64,000 bases of DNA from Aradus depressus (Eukaryota > Arthropoda > Insecta > Hemiptera > Aradidae). The first letter of the stretch is position 1, and each line of letters starts with the position of its first letter. Below are positions 15,501 through 28,400 of the stretch, piece by piece. The translations under genes were made by a program, and so were the position numbers. The notes below the pieces were generated by a model. That model saw only the letters and a list, made by a program, of their open reading frames with translations. It had not been told where the DNA came from and searched no databases. The stretch covers positions 47,902,108 through 47,966,107 of the forward strand of contig OY759217.1 in assembly GCA_963662175.1 (NCBI GenBank), written 5' to 3'.

Positions 15501-16427
15501 TAGAAACAATATTTCTCCTTCCCAAATATAGTTTGTAGTGTGCTCGTGCACTGAATTTATTACACACAGCCTCATTCCGACTCCCATTCTTCAAAATATT
15601 AGAACATTTTCACATCAATACATCGATTATTAATTTAGTATTAAATTATCAGTGCACATTGAAAAATAATAAAATGCTTAAAAATTTGGTTTCAATTGGG
15701 CTTCTTTCAAGAACCACCAGTGCCTCCTAGAAAGCTGAAAAATAATACAGCCCTCTAGAAAAATCAGCAAGGTAACTGTGGGACAAATTTTGAGTATCTT
15801 GAATTTCACTGCATTATATACCACCAGGGTCCAATATGCGGCCACGTCTAGTGTGTACTACTTATCAACAGGGTCCAATATGCGGCCACGTCTAGTGTGT
15901 ACTACTTATCAACAGGGTCCAATATGCGGCCACGTCTAGTGTGTACTACATATCACCAGGGTCCAATATGCGGCCACGTCTAGTGTGTACTACTTATCAA
16001 CAGGGTCCAATATGCGGCCACGTCTAGTGTATACTACATATCACCAGGGTCCAATATGCGGCCACGTCTAGTGTGTACTACTTATCAACAAGGTCCAATA
16101 TGCGGCCACGTCTAGTGTGTACTACTTATCAACAGGGTCCAATATGCGGCCACGTCTAGTGTATACTACTTATCAACAGGGTCCAATATGCGGCCACGTC
16201 TAGTGTATACTACTTATCAACAGGGTCCAATATGCGGCCACGTCCAGTGTATACTACATATCACCAGGGTCCAATATGAGGGGCTTTCATTCCTACTTTG
16301 ATATTACCGTTGTCTTTGTACTGGTAGTTCATCATTGCTCCAATTTGACTCTATTTTATAATAGTTTCAACTGAGTTCGTGCTCCAGAATGAGCACTATC
16401 TAACCCCGGCAAAGGGAATGGTTTTTA

Positions 16428-16474
<47 letters not shown>

Positions 16475-19400
16475 AATACACAGGCGAGACTCGTTGAGAC
16501 AAGTGCTGATGCGTCTGATCAGCGTTATATGTAAACTATAACTGTATGTGTATAAGTATTTTCAAACAGGGTGAAAAAGTAGAGGAAGGAGCACTTTGTG
16601 ACTTGCATTACGCAAATGTAATGTGGCATTAACACGGTGCGCACATATCTCCAGTGCTATATACGTACTTAAATTTGCTTTTATTTGAAGAAACTAAGCA
16701 TATATGTACTTTGAAAACTAGTATAAATAATAAATAACGGTTTTCTACTCTCCGCATAGAACAAATTGTTCATCAACGTTCGTATCGCAGCTGATACAAT
16801 CAGTATTGTACAAGCTCTAGGTTAGCAAATAAGTTAAGTATTGAAACTTACTCTATAAAGGATGACAAACAAATAACAGGTAAGGAGAGTCTTAAAAATT
16901 CCCAATTTGCTTTTTCCATTGTTTCAAAAGTTTTATGACTTATTTTTAAACATGCCGGTGTATCAGAACCAGCTGGGATTCGGGTTACATCAATTTTAGT
17001 ATCAGCATAATCATCGGTATTTTCAAAAATAGGTTGATCTTTGGTATACCAAAATGTAACGGCTCTATTCATGTTTCTGAAAAAAATATAATTTCATATA
17101 ACTTGTGAGCATTACACATTATGGAATAGACTAATTAAAAATATGTATAATACTTACACGCAAAAAGGTTCATATCCTTCTTGTAAACCACAATTGGTGA
17201 AATATTTCAAAGAGTTGACATCTTGTCCGAAAGTTAGCTTAGCCTTTTGTCCTACACCTAGGGTAAAGGCGGGCACAAAACCATCACCCTGAACGTCTGC
17301 AAATGATGTTTCACCTCCCAAAGCGTCCATCAGTAGCTCACCATTCAATGAAAAACCTGATGAAACATAAAGAAAGCATTGGAAAAGTAGGTAAAAACAT
17401 AATTAGACAAAAATCGGCTGAGCACTCAGAATGAAGGCTCTGTAGTCATGAATCCGTATCGGCATATCCTGGACAGTTGATCTGCATGAATATCGCTTAA
17501 TCGGGGCTCGCTTTTGCAGACGAAGCACACTTTGAAATCGAACTCAACATCTCTTAACAAAATTGAATATTTTTAGCAAAGAAAAACACGAAAAGATACA
17601 GAATTTAATAATAGGTAACTTCTGGGTAATGAAATGACTCTATCCACTATCTCACCTAAATAAAAAACTGTATCATCTTAAAATTTTCTCTTTTATCATC
17701 TGTATTTATTCTAGTATTGCAACCTGGATCAAACAATTCGGAACAATAATTGTCTAAGGCATGCTGAATCTACAGATATATTTAAATCCACTACATGAGT
17801 AACCTATTGGCAAACACCCGCCTAAATCCACTTGCAAAATGTTTTTTTGTTAATCAGTTAATCTTTAGAGTAGGCAATTGAATTAAATATAGGTAATTCA
17901 TAAAATCAGAGAAGTGTTAGCTACTCGTACCATATGGAAAGGCTGATTAAATAAATAATTAAACTCTAATTTGTTAATGAATTATTATATACAATCGAGA
18001 TTACAGAGTAGCCAACATATTACATTCTCATAATTGAAAAGCCAACATAATTATATATAGAATAACAATTGATAAGCAATTTAATAGTCCTTGATAATAC
18101 AAAAAAAGATTAGCTATCTTTGCAAGTGGACGTGCGAGGTTCCATTCTAACTGCTATTGCAATTTTGAATATGGCTGAGGCATATAAGTGCATTTGCAAC
18201 AGTACTGGGAAGGGATTTAGCTTCTTTTGCAATTTGGCAATTTTAGGCCAGGGAGCTAAGAAAACCAGGAGATACCAATATTTATTTGTTTATATTTTTG
18301 GATGTAACTGCTCTTGCATATCTAACATATTTTCCGATTTATTAGAAAGGTACTGAAGACAGTTTTAAGGGCAAAATAATAGAAAATTAGTTTTTAATTG
18401 TTTGACTTTTTTAAAATGGTATTTAAAATATCCCGAATGACCCTCCTAACTATATACAAATTTATTTTTTCAATGTTAATAATGTTTTATTGTAAACTTA
18501 CTTATAGTATGATCCAATAAGTCCAGGAAAACGCCAACTACGTCCCCCACTTGCCACTGACGTCCAAATGTTTCAGCAACACCAGAATATACTTTTTCCT
18601 CCTTATGTTAGAGAAACATCAAACGCAAAAACCAAAAAAATAAGAAAAAAAGGGAAACACATTCAAAACACAATACAAAATGCAGTAAAGCTAACAATAT
18701 TAAAATCTACTTTCAAATATACAATGGAACAAACAATAAGGAAATACAATAGGGGCACACTTATACAACTATACTAAGGCCGGGAAAATACCAAGGGGAC
18801 GGAGGGGGCGTGTGTCAGGGAGTATCAGCACTTCAATTTTATAGTTAATTCCAATCGGTTAAATCATTATACATCGATAAAACAACATTTCATTCGCTGA
18901 AAGGATCGCCCAAGATAGAGCTGAACTACAAAGCTTGGGCTCATTACAATGTTATTAGAATGGACAGTAAAATGCCAACCTCAAGGACGAAGTTTCATCA
19001 TACAGATAGTTGGAGGGGGATATATTAGAAGCGTGTTGTTTTTCAAAATCTTGTGAGCTAAATAACACATCAGTTATCATCTAATGATGAGTGCTCCGGG
19101 AAAGTTGCGCTTTTTGAAGTGAAGCCAAGTTTCGATAATTTTTCAGAGAAATAACACAAGAAGCTATCAAGCTCAAATTAATAAATTATAATTTACTTTC
19201 TTCTTCTAAATATGGCTTAATTTCGCTGAAAACTTAGCTTTTGGAATGAGTGGAGCATGGAACATTTTCATTGGTTCTTTTCCCGGCTTCAGCTTTAACC
19301 ATCACAGCAATAACATAAGTATTTTTTTAACAATAAGGGAACAAAAAAGTGCATTATCTAAAAAAAATGAATTCCATAAATACTTATTTACAGTTTAAAA

Positions 19401-22400
19401 AAATTTTACTCGCTTTAATCTACAAAATGAATACGAAAAACTGATTTTCAGGGACGAATAAATCAACTTGCATCTGAACTCTGTTGGTACTCACATATTG
19501 TTCTATGCATTAAATCTAAAAAGCAACCGACGATATCTCCTATCTCAAAGTATTGTCCAAACGGCGTTCTCGAATTTGAGTGTACCCTCTCGCCCTAAAT
19601 AATATTTCATTTAACAAATTATAGAATGGTAATTGACAAGGAATGAGAAAAACACAACATAATTTAAAATGATATCAGTAAACATTTTCCCTAAAGAGAC
19701 TATTTATAATTTTGTTGCCAATCTGATACATTAGTCACTCGTTTATGAACGTTTATTCACCAAAGTAAATTCAGACAACTATTTTTTTAATCAATAAAAG
19801 TAGTTTGTCTGGTTATGTAGTCCCGATCGGGGCTGAAATACTCCCCTTCCCTTTGGCCGATTTGACTGAAAATCAATAGGTGTCATCCATATGTGGTTCT
19901 GGATAAGGGTCGGGAGGTCAGAAAACATGAAATTTTGGTAAAATCTCAACATAGGATTTCTGACCGATTAAATAACTACCCCTATACTTCGCATATCTGG
20001 GGACGTAAAAAAAAAACATTGCCCAAAATACAATTTCAAATGGGAAATTGATAATTGCATTATTGCCTGAGTTATGAATTTTTGAAAATGTTATATTTTC
20101 TTACAAAACTTAACCCGATAAATAAGAAATCCCAGGCAAAAAAGGAATATACATACGATTTTTGCCATTTTTGGATTCAGATTGCAAAATATGAAAATAT
20201 TGAAAACTATTTCTGAGCGAATACATAACTAAGAGTTCTTGATCTTTCAACGATGTAACAAACTTGAGGATGAAAAAACCTGTTTCCAATTCCTCATTAT
20301 TCCTTGTTAAAAGAGAGTACAGATATTCATACATTAATATAATTGTTACATTAATTACAGGATATATGTCGCGAGTTGAAGAAGCCCTTCCATTCATGGT
20401 ACATGTCCCTTTCAGACGCAGCTGAATGTTCTCTTGTTAATGTCTTATGTACGACTGATACGTCGGGATGAGGTATTTAATATTAATGTAGGCATCTGGC
20501 CCGCCAAAAGTTTCCAAAATTTCCAAAGTTTCCTGAACCAATTCACCAATATTTTCCCGTTTTTGCTGTCCATAGTCAATATGATCTCCAAGGTCTTCGA
20601 CCAGTTGCTTGTAAATGTTCAAAGGTGGCAGAATATGTCTAAAATAGGCAACCAGAGCCTCACCCACAGGTTCACTATTCACTACCAACACTTGAATAAT
20701 TTTCAACGTTGTAGAAACAATTAAACTATTTCTTGTGTTGAGCGCATTCTTAATATGGATTGCAATTTGAGGTATAACAGGTAGAATTTTTTTCTGACTA
20801 AAACTAAGTATATCAACAATGCCATGTTCAGCGTAAAACTTATACGGATGTTCAATTTCACAGAGTCCGCTGAAGAAAATCGGCAGATATACTGAACAGT
20901 CAATACTGTATAGATCAGCTTTCCATATAATTCTCAAACCCATACCACTAAAGGATATGACTAATGGCAAATCGCCTCGATCGTAGCATTTTCTAAAGAG
21001 TGTATTTCCAATTGGATATAGTTTGAGAGGAGGCCCTTTAAATGGCTGAATGACAACATTTTGTTGTCGGTTGGCCTGCAGTGAAAATGGGGGCACAGTG
21101 CGAGGCTGTCTTGGCGGCTTCACATATTTAAAAAAATAATCTTCGTTAAAACATTCTGGGACCGGACAATACCTCCTTCTTGACTGAAGCCTTGACAGTT
21201 TGGACATCTTGTTATTATTCTAAGCTTTCAATTCTGTAGTCTTCACTAGTACAACTATACAAGTTAACAAGAGTTACAAATATTATCAGGTTAACCTAAA
21301 CTGACTAATAGTTAAATAATCCTATTATAAATAAAAAGTGAATAATTGCTAGATAAAATCATATGTTTTAATATAATATATATTTATATCTAATAATAAC
21401 CACTGATATATCAATGTTTTATTTATTTTATTTCTATTTTTTGACCTTATGGACAATGCATATTAGCCCTGATACTAGTGAGTTAAGAATTTGATAAGAG
21501 GGGGACTAAATAATTTAAGGACTAAAATATAATTAAGATTAAAATTGAAATAACTATATAACTATATCGTTTGCTAAAATTAAATTGAAAAGAGCGTCAA
21601 GGATCTCAATATTTTAAACTCTAGTAATTATTAGTCTAGTATTGTTGGGAAGGACACGATTGGATAAATAAATAAATAAATAGCTCTATAGTTTTAAATA
21701 TTTCCATTAAATCTGAATACTTCAAATCTGTCTTTTTTAACTGGGAGATAAAAAAAAAACATACTGAGCGGATGAAACAATGTAGGAAAGCCGTAAGCAA
21801 CTCTTCAACACACAAGAAATCATCACCGGATCTGTGTTATCGTCTTCCAATTAGAAATAATAAAAATGAAAATAAAATTCACAAAAAAGTCAAACATTGG
21901 TCAAACGGATCAAAACGGAAGTTAATAGAGTGCTTGCCATCTGTGCTCAAGATCGCGGGTTCGAAACCAGACCGAGGCCATCAGCTTTTATAACTGGGAA
22001 GTAAACAAAAACCTTGCGCACGCTGTCCTTCAAATAAGACGTTCAATAAATGATCCTTAGCCTGGGCGATGTCAGGTATTCTTCAAAGAAGCTTAGGTAT
22101 TTTTTTTTTTTTCATTTTTCGCATCACGTCGAAGTCTAAAAAAGTTTTTAAAACTGTTACAGAAATCCAACGTTTATGTTACCATCATTTCATTATTAAT
22201 GATTCCAACATTTTCGTAGCAACATTTAAACCATTATACTTATTCGTCATGTTTTTGACAATTATTATATTGTCTTATTAACCCTTCAATTTATTAAATA
22301 AAAAAACTTAACAAGATTAAATAAAATAGTTTAAAAAACAAAGAATTTACATTGTATCCGTCATAGGCCCAGGAAGACTCATCACTGCCGATCTGAGAAC

Positions 22401-25400
22401 CTGGATTGTAGTCTGCAATAGCCCATCCAACTCGCATTGGACCAGCTGTTAAGATTTCAAACTCAAAATACCTGAAATCAAATTGACAATTTAAAAATAT
22501 ATCTAAAAAATATTACAGAAAAGTAGGATCAGATCACACGGGCTTATATTTTGAATTAGTTAAATGTATTAGAAATAAATAATAAAATATAAATGTTATT
22601 TGAAGCAGGGCTTCTCAGAAATGATTCGAACAATGGATATTGACCTAAAACTGTAGTATTTATTTAATATTTCCTTTTTATTAAATAAATGTTTGCCCTA
22701 TAGATTTGATTTTTTTCTAGCTCAAACACATCACATAGCTTTGTCCAAAGTTTCAGTAATATAACTCTAATGGGTAACGGGATGTGGAAGTAGACGGAAG
22801 AACGCGACAGACAGTCACTCCTGAGCTATGCTGCGGAGGAAGCTCCGAGATATGGGGAAGCGTGAAATTGCGTAATGCGAAGTTGTCTTTGAGGGAGAGC
22901 GTCAGCTAGAGCCTCCCCCGTAAAGTAATGCGTAATGGCGGTTCCATGGCGATAATGGGGCAGGAGAGGATACAGGGAGGTGTTTTTTAGTGAGTAGGCC
23001 CAATCAGGGAGACTCTCACACTGTCCAGTGACTACTATCATCTTGTCACATGCTCGCCTATTAAAGGTTTTTCTCCTCCATCCGCAAAAAAAACAAAAAA
23101 AAAAAAACTCCTTTATATGGTTTTGCATTCGGTCTTCGACCTACGGAACCGTATGTATAAAAAAAAGAGCAAATAATAATATAAGAGGAACTATTAAACA
23201 AACCATTTTCCACTGGTAACAGCATACGTTTTCTCAGCTCTGTAAGTTCGGAATGACATTTTCTTCAGATGACTAGCTTCCGCCAGTAAAGCTAAAACGA
23301 GAATTTTAAATAATGAATAAATAAAATATATTTATGAATAAGTACAGACGCAATTTACAGGATAGTAAAAAAAAAAAATAATGCAGATTTCAAATTTAAG
23401 CATCTCACAAAATTTTTGTATATGCCATGTTGAAAAAAGCTATGATACTTTAAATGTAAGAAATTGGTGACTGAACTATCACGGAAGATTCTCTAGAATC
23501 ACCAAAATGAGAACTGAAAGTAACGAACAAATATTGAAATATTCATTTCCGACTTTTCACTGGTGAAAGTGGTGCAGTCACCACTAAAGTATGATGAATG
23601 TAGTACTTCTAAGCTGAGAAAGGCAACACATATTGAGGAAATACTTAAATCAGATCAAGTGTGAAAGAAAAACAATTTTCATGAAAAGTATTGATTTATT
23701 TATTTCCTAAAAAATTAAAAATATACTTAATGTATATGAATGGACATTAGACATTTCGAGGATAGGCTTTTCATGCTGCAAGAATATGTTCAGCATCTAT
23801 AGCATGTAAACACGATATAGCTCCGATCAAATACAGTCTTTAATAACAATAGTCATTTATTAAATTTATACTAACCAACCTGGGTAATCATGTCGTATAT
23901 TGATTATTTAGTCATTTTTGTGGTCAAGATTATATTTGTTTATATTTTTTTTAAATAGAAAAAAAACAAAATAAAAAAAATGTCGTCGACGAATAACCAG
24001 CAATGTACTTCCCCAGAACGAATTAATTAATTACCTTTTCGCTCCCTCTTCAAACCCAGTCGACCGTTTGCGCTCATATTCAACAGTTGACTTGCATAGA
24101 GGCTTCAAAATCCTCAGACTAAATTTTGTGTCGATAGATTTGGGTTTTGATTTTAAATATAAATTTTGATGTCGATACATTCATTCTATCGGCAGTTGTT
24201 AGAGTTTTTGTGTTGGGCACCCCTCTGACCCCCCCCCCCCCCCCCCCCCCCCCTACTTTTTGTCGATTCCGCTAAAAATTGATGTGTCCGTTTTTATGAG
24301 GTAATTCACAAATGAAATTTCGTTTAGATACATTCATTCTATCGGCAGTTATTAGAGTTTTTATGTTAAGCCTCCCCCCTAATCCCCCCTTTACCCATCG
24401 GTCGATTTGGCTGAAAAACAATAGGTGTCTTTAGAGGGTTCTGGATTCAAATATTAAGTTTCGTGTCGATACATTCATTCTTCGATTTTTTTTTCATATT
24501 TGAAATCTAGAGGTCGGAAAACATGAAATTCCGTTGAAAACTCCGCATCGAATTTTTGACCAATTACAAAACTTCCCCTAAACTTCTTATAGCTGGGGAA
24601 GGAAATTATTCTTTAAGACAACAATTGCAACAACAAAAAAATTATATCAAAGTTGAGTTTGTTTGAAGTTTATAGATATTGAAAATGAGCTTACATCTCA
24701 AAAGGACGATGTAGAAGAATACTTTTAAATACATTTGGAGAATAAGAGCGGCAAATAAATAATACAACTACCATTTATATTTCTTTAAAAACTGACAGAT
24801 AATTTAGTGTTATTAATATGTTATATAAGGTACAGAGATCGTTGTTGGATGCTTACAATCATGCACGAAGGAGGATAACATAAAGAGTTCGAAGATTATT
24901 TCAAATAATACGACTTCATACATCCACAGTACCAACTGCTTTACTATTCCAGTATCGATAAAAAAATAACTAATTATTATTTTATTAATAAAAATTGAGA
25001 AGCTAGGCCAGAGAATTACATTATAATTGTAAAAAAATATACTTGGCTGTTTTGACAGTACTATAACCTACTGAGAGTGTCAATGTGAATACTCAATTTT
25101 TTGTTTCTATTCTTGATAATTTTTTTGGTGGAACATCAGAAAAACTGTTTTTTTTTTTCACCTTGGTGTTTTCGATTAAACTTATCCATATTGGTACTTA
25201 CCTTCAGTTTGCTCACCAGTCGGAGGATCAAGATTGTATCCATAGACCAACAGTGTCCTTACAGTTTCACTGGCGGTATCCCTAAAATTATTATTATTAA
25301 TTATTTTGTAATTGGTCACTAAATAATTATTGAATAACCATTTTCAATTTAATGTAGATAAAGTACATAACCACAATAATAAAAATCGACAATAATATCT

Positions 25401-28400
25401 ACTCACAAATCAGGTAAGAAAGAAAACAAAATGTCACTTCACATATCATTTATTTATTATACACTCAAAGCGAATGGTATGGTTGAAAACTGACATTATT
25501 GCAGAGATATTGTGAAATAATTCAAATGGACTTGAAAAATAAAATAAAACTTGTTTATTTAATATATTGTCTAATTTCACTAACTATATATACATGGGAG
25601 TACTTTCGGTATTTCTACCATCCTCAGCCAAAAGCATAAGAGATAAGACTCTAGTCTTATCTCTTATGCTTTTGGCTGAGGATGGTAGAAATACCGAAAG
25701 TACTCCCATGTATATATAGTTAGTGAAATTAGACAATATATTAAATAAACAAGTTTTATTTTATTTTTCAAGTCCGAATGGTATGGTGTTAGGACCCTAC
25801 AAATGTGTTATTTACTTTGACAGTACTGTTCATGTTAATTGGGTCCAGACAAACACTAGAAAAAACCTAGCCAGTGCTGAGCTCTAGTGGCAAATCACTT
25901 ATACCATTTTGGTGACATGAACAAGTAACTTAAAGATATCAATAGTGACCTTGAAATTAAGATTTTTATTTAATTTTATGGTTTGCTAACAGCAACTTTC
26001 ACCATAAAACCAGAAGACAAAATATTTCCGGTTTCCATAAATTATAGATTTTTTAAATCAGTTAAGAACTTAATGCACAGTTTCTTCAAAGTTTTAAAAA
26101 TGCCACTTAGACCATTATGATTAAAAATTTTAAAAAAAAGTAATATTTGAAGATAATAAAAAGAAAATATTACTTCCTGAACGTTGTCTCTACAATAACA
26201 CAATACTCTCTACAATAATACAATACATCAGGTGAACCGGATTTGAAAAAAGAGGGTTCTACATTAAAACAACATCGTTAACCCACACAATGTCTTCTAT
26301 TATTTAATTACTAATACTCTTGTAAATGTACTAATACTTTTGTAATGAATTAACGTAAGAGCATTTTTCTACTTGAAGATGCATAATCACATATCACGGC
26401 CTGAACTAGTATACTGTTTTGTTGAAATTTCTGGACTCTTCCAGGACAAGGTGCTGCATTCCCATGGGAAGATTAGTTTGAAATTTTAGCGCACTAATTC
26501 AATTGCACGTGTCTTCCTTCATATCAATATTAATTAAAGTAAGGGATTAAAGATCATTATTAATAATTATTTGGGGATGATGTTTTTTAGAAGAGGGGGA
26601 AGTGAGTAGAGGCGTTCAACGTCTAAAACCACCCCCTTGATCACGGGTCTATCGGTGTATAATAAAAGGTATTCCAAGTGATTTTTGTTCTTAGTCTGAT
26701 GAAGGGAAACTTTTCTTGGAATTCAGAAAAGTGACAAATATTTGATTTATTTAATGCAATAGGATAATGATCAAAGTAGATGTCTCATTTACCTGTTGGC
26801 TTTTTTTATCAGCTCATCCACTTTACAATATGGAACAAGATGAGGACTTCGCGATAAATCAGGATCCTGCAAGAAAATTGATTTAGTATAAATGTCCGAA
26901 AACTATCCTTAAAATAAATAACTATTGAACACTTATATATTAAATAAATCAATAATATCTATTAGTGTTCACAGTTAATGATAAATAATAAATAATTCAT
27001 GAAAATGTCATTAGTTGTGAACAATGTTTCATTGATATCGTATTGGACACTGTTAAGCACCAGAGAACCCTGTTAGATCATTATATGAAACTGAATAGTA
27101 GTCAAATGGTATACGTCAATATTTAATGTGTGTCGAAAACCTTGAGCACGTCGTCCTTCAGAGGGGACGTTGAATGTCGGTCCCGAGTCTACCTGTTGCC
27201 AGGTACTCTTTAAAGACCCTTAACGTAGGTAACTAAACCTGGGTAGGCCAGATTTAGGATACCACAGTTGAGCCGGGCTCATGTCCACCAGAGCAGCGGA
27301 GAGCCCTATAGAAGTAAGCGACATGACTTCGTAGTTGAAGTCAGGACATGATTAAAAATAATAAAACAACAACACTGAATCACAAGTGTTTCACTGTTAT
27401 TTCATAAGTGAATGGTAAGTACAATAGTGGTGCCGCCTGGGAGGAATCTTTGGTAGCACCTGTTCTGAGTGAAGAGAAAATGTGTACTTAAATGAATACG
27501 AGCTGCAGACAGCTAGTTCATGACGCTACATAAATTGTACATTCAACCCTGTCTTCCGTATGACAACAAGAACCTGACCTCTGATGGCCTAACGACCCAC
27601 CCTTGGACATCCACGACTAATTGTCTCACCATGATAAAGCTTCTTATTATGGTCGAGTGTATTTTTTATTTATCTTATATCAAAATTATGAACTAGGATT
27701 AATTTAACGAATATAGATATATATATTTTATTTATTTGTTTCACATTGTAATACAGTCTGGTAACTACAAATATAATGTACAACTTAGGGCTCTCTGGAA
27801 TGCTTGATCTTCCATATATTCTACATATCTTTCAGAGGTGTCCCACATTTTTCCAACGATATACTGGATCGATTGTTTGCCCCTTCTTTAAGACGCAATG
27901 AACGAAATTCAAGGTTCATAGAAACCCGAAGAAGAGGGGTGAAATCAACCCAAAATGACGTTGGGAAAAAAAGTGAGACACCTCTGGAAGATATACCGGA
28001 AATATGGGAAAACTACAAATAAATCATTAAGATATGAATATCAAAAGCTTTATGTCTAATTCGGTCTTAGTTATTGTGACTCATGTCCAGGCTTTAACTT
28101 CGAGATCATATTCGTCACTCTGGTGGACATGAGCCTGACTCTACTGTGGGAGTAATAAAACCCTGCTCAGGGTTAGTTACCTGGAATAGGGGTCTTCAAC
28201 GAGTACCTGACAACGTACAGGCTCGGGATTATCGCTTAACGTCCCATCCAAAGGACGGCATGCTCAAAGTTTTTTGATCTCCCAGACTATTTTTTTTTTT
28301 CTCGGTGTTTCATGCTTTTAATAATATTTACAACTGTAATTTACCATTGTTGAGAAGTGTCGAGAGAAACTATTCATACTTTTGAATGTTTCATTAGTGA

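Noticed and set aside
15827..16280. CRISPR-like regular repeats
   Set aside because: The 44-bp units are back to back with no unique spacers, and the genome is eukaryotic; it is a minisatellite.
20434..20724. 96-codon plus-strand frame
   Set aside because: Antisense shadow of PACRG.
24229..24253. Poly(C) as a polypyrimidine splice tract
   Set aside because: It is on the wrong strand for RyR splicing and far from any exon.
26695..26735. CTGATGA followed by GAAAC
   Set aside because: Only three bases lie between the two motifs, so helix II cannot form.
27804..28022. 72-codon frame with charged sequence
   Set aside because: It coincides with a short inverted-repeat element; no protein family recognised.
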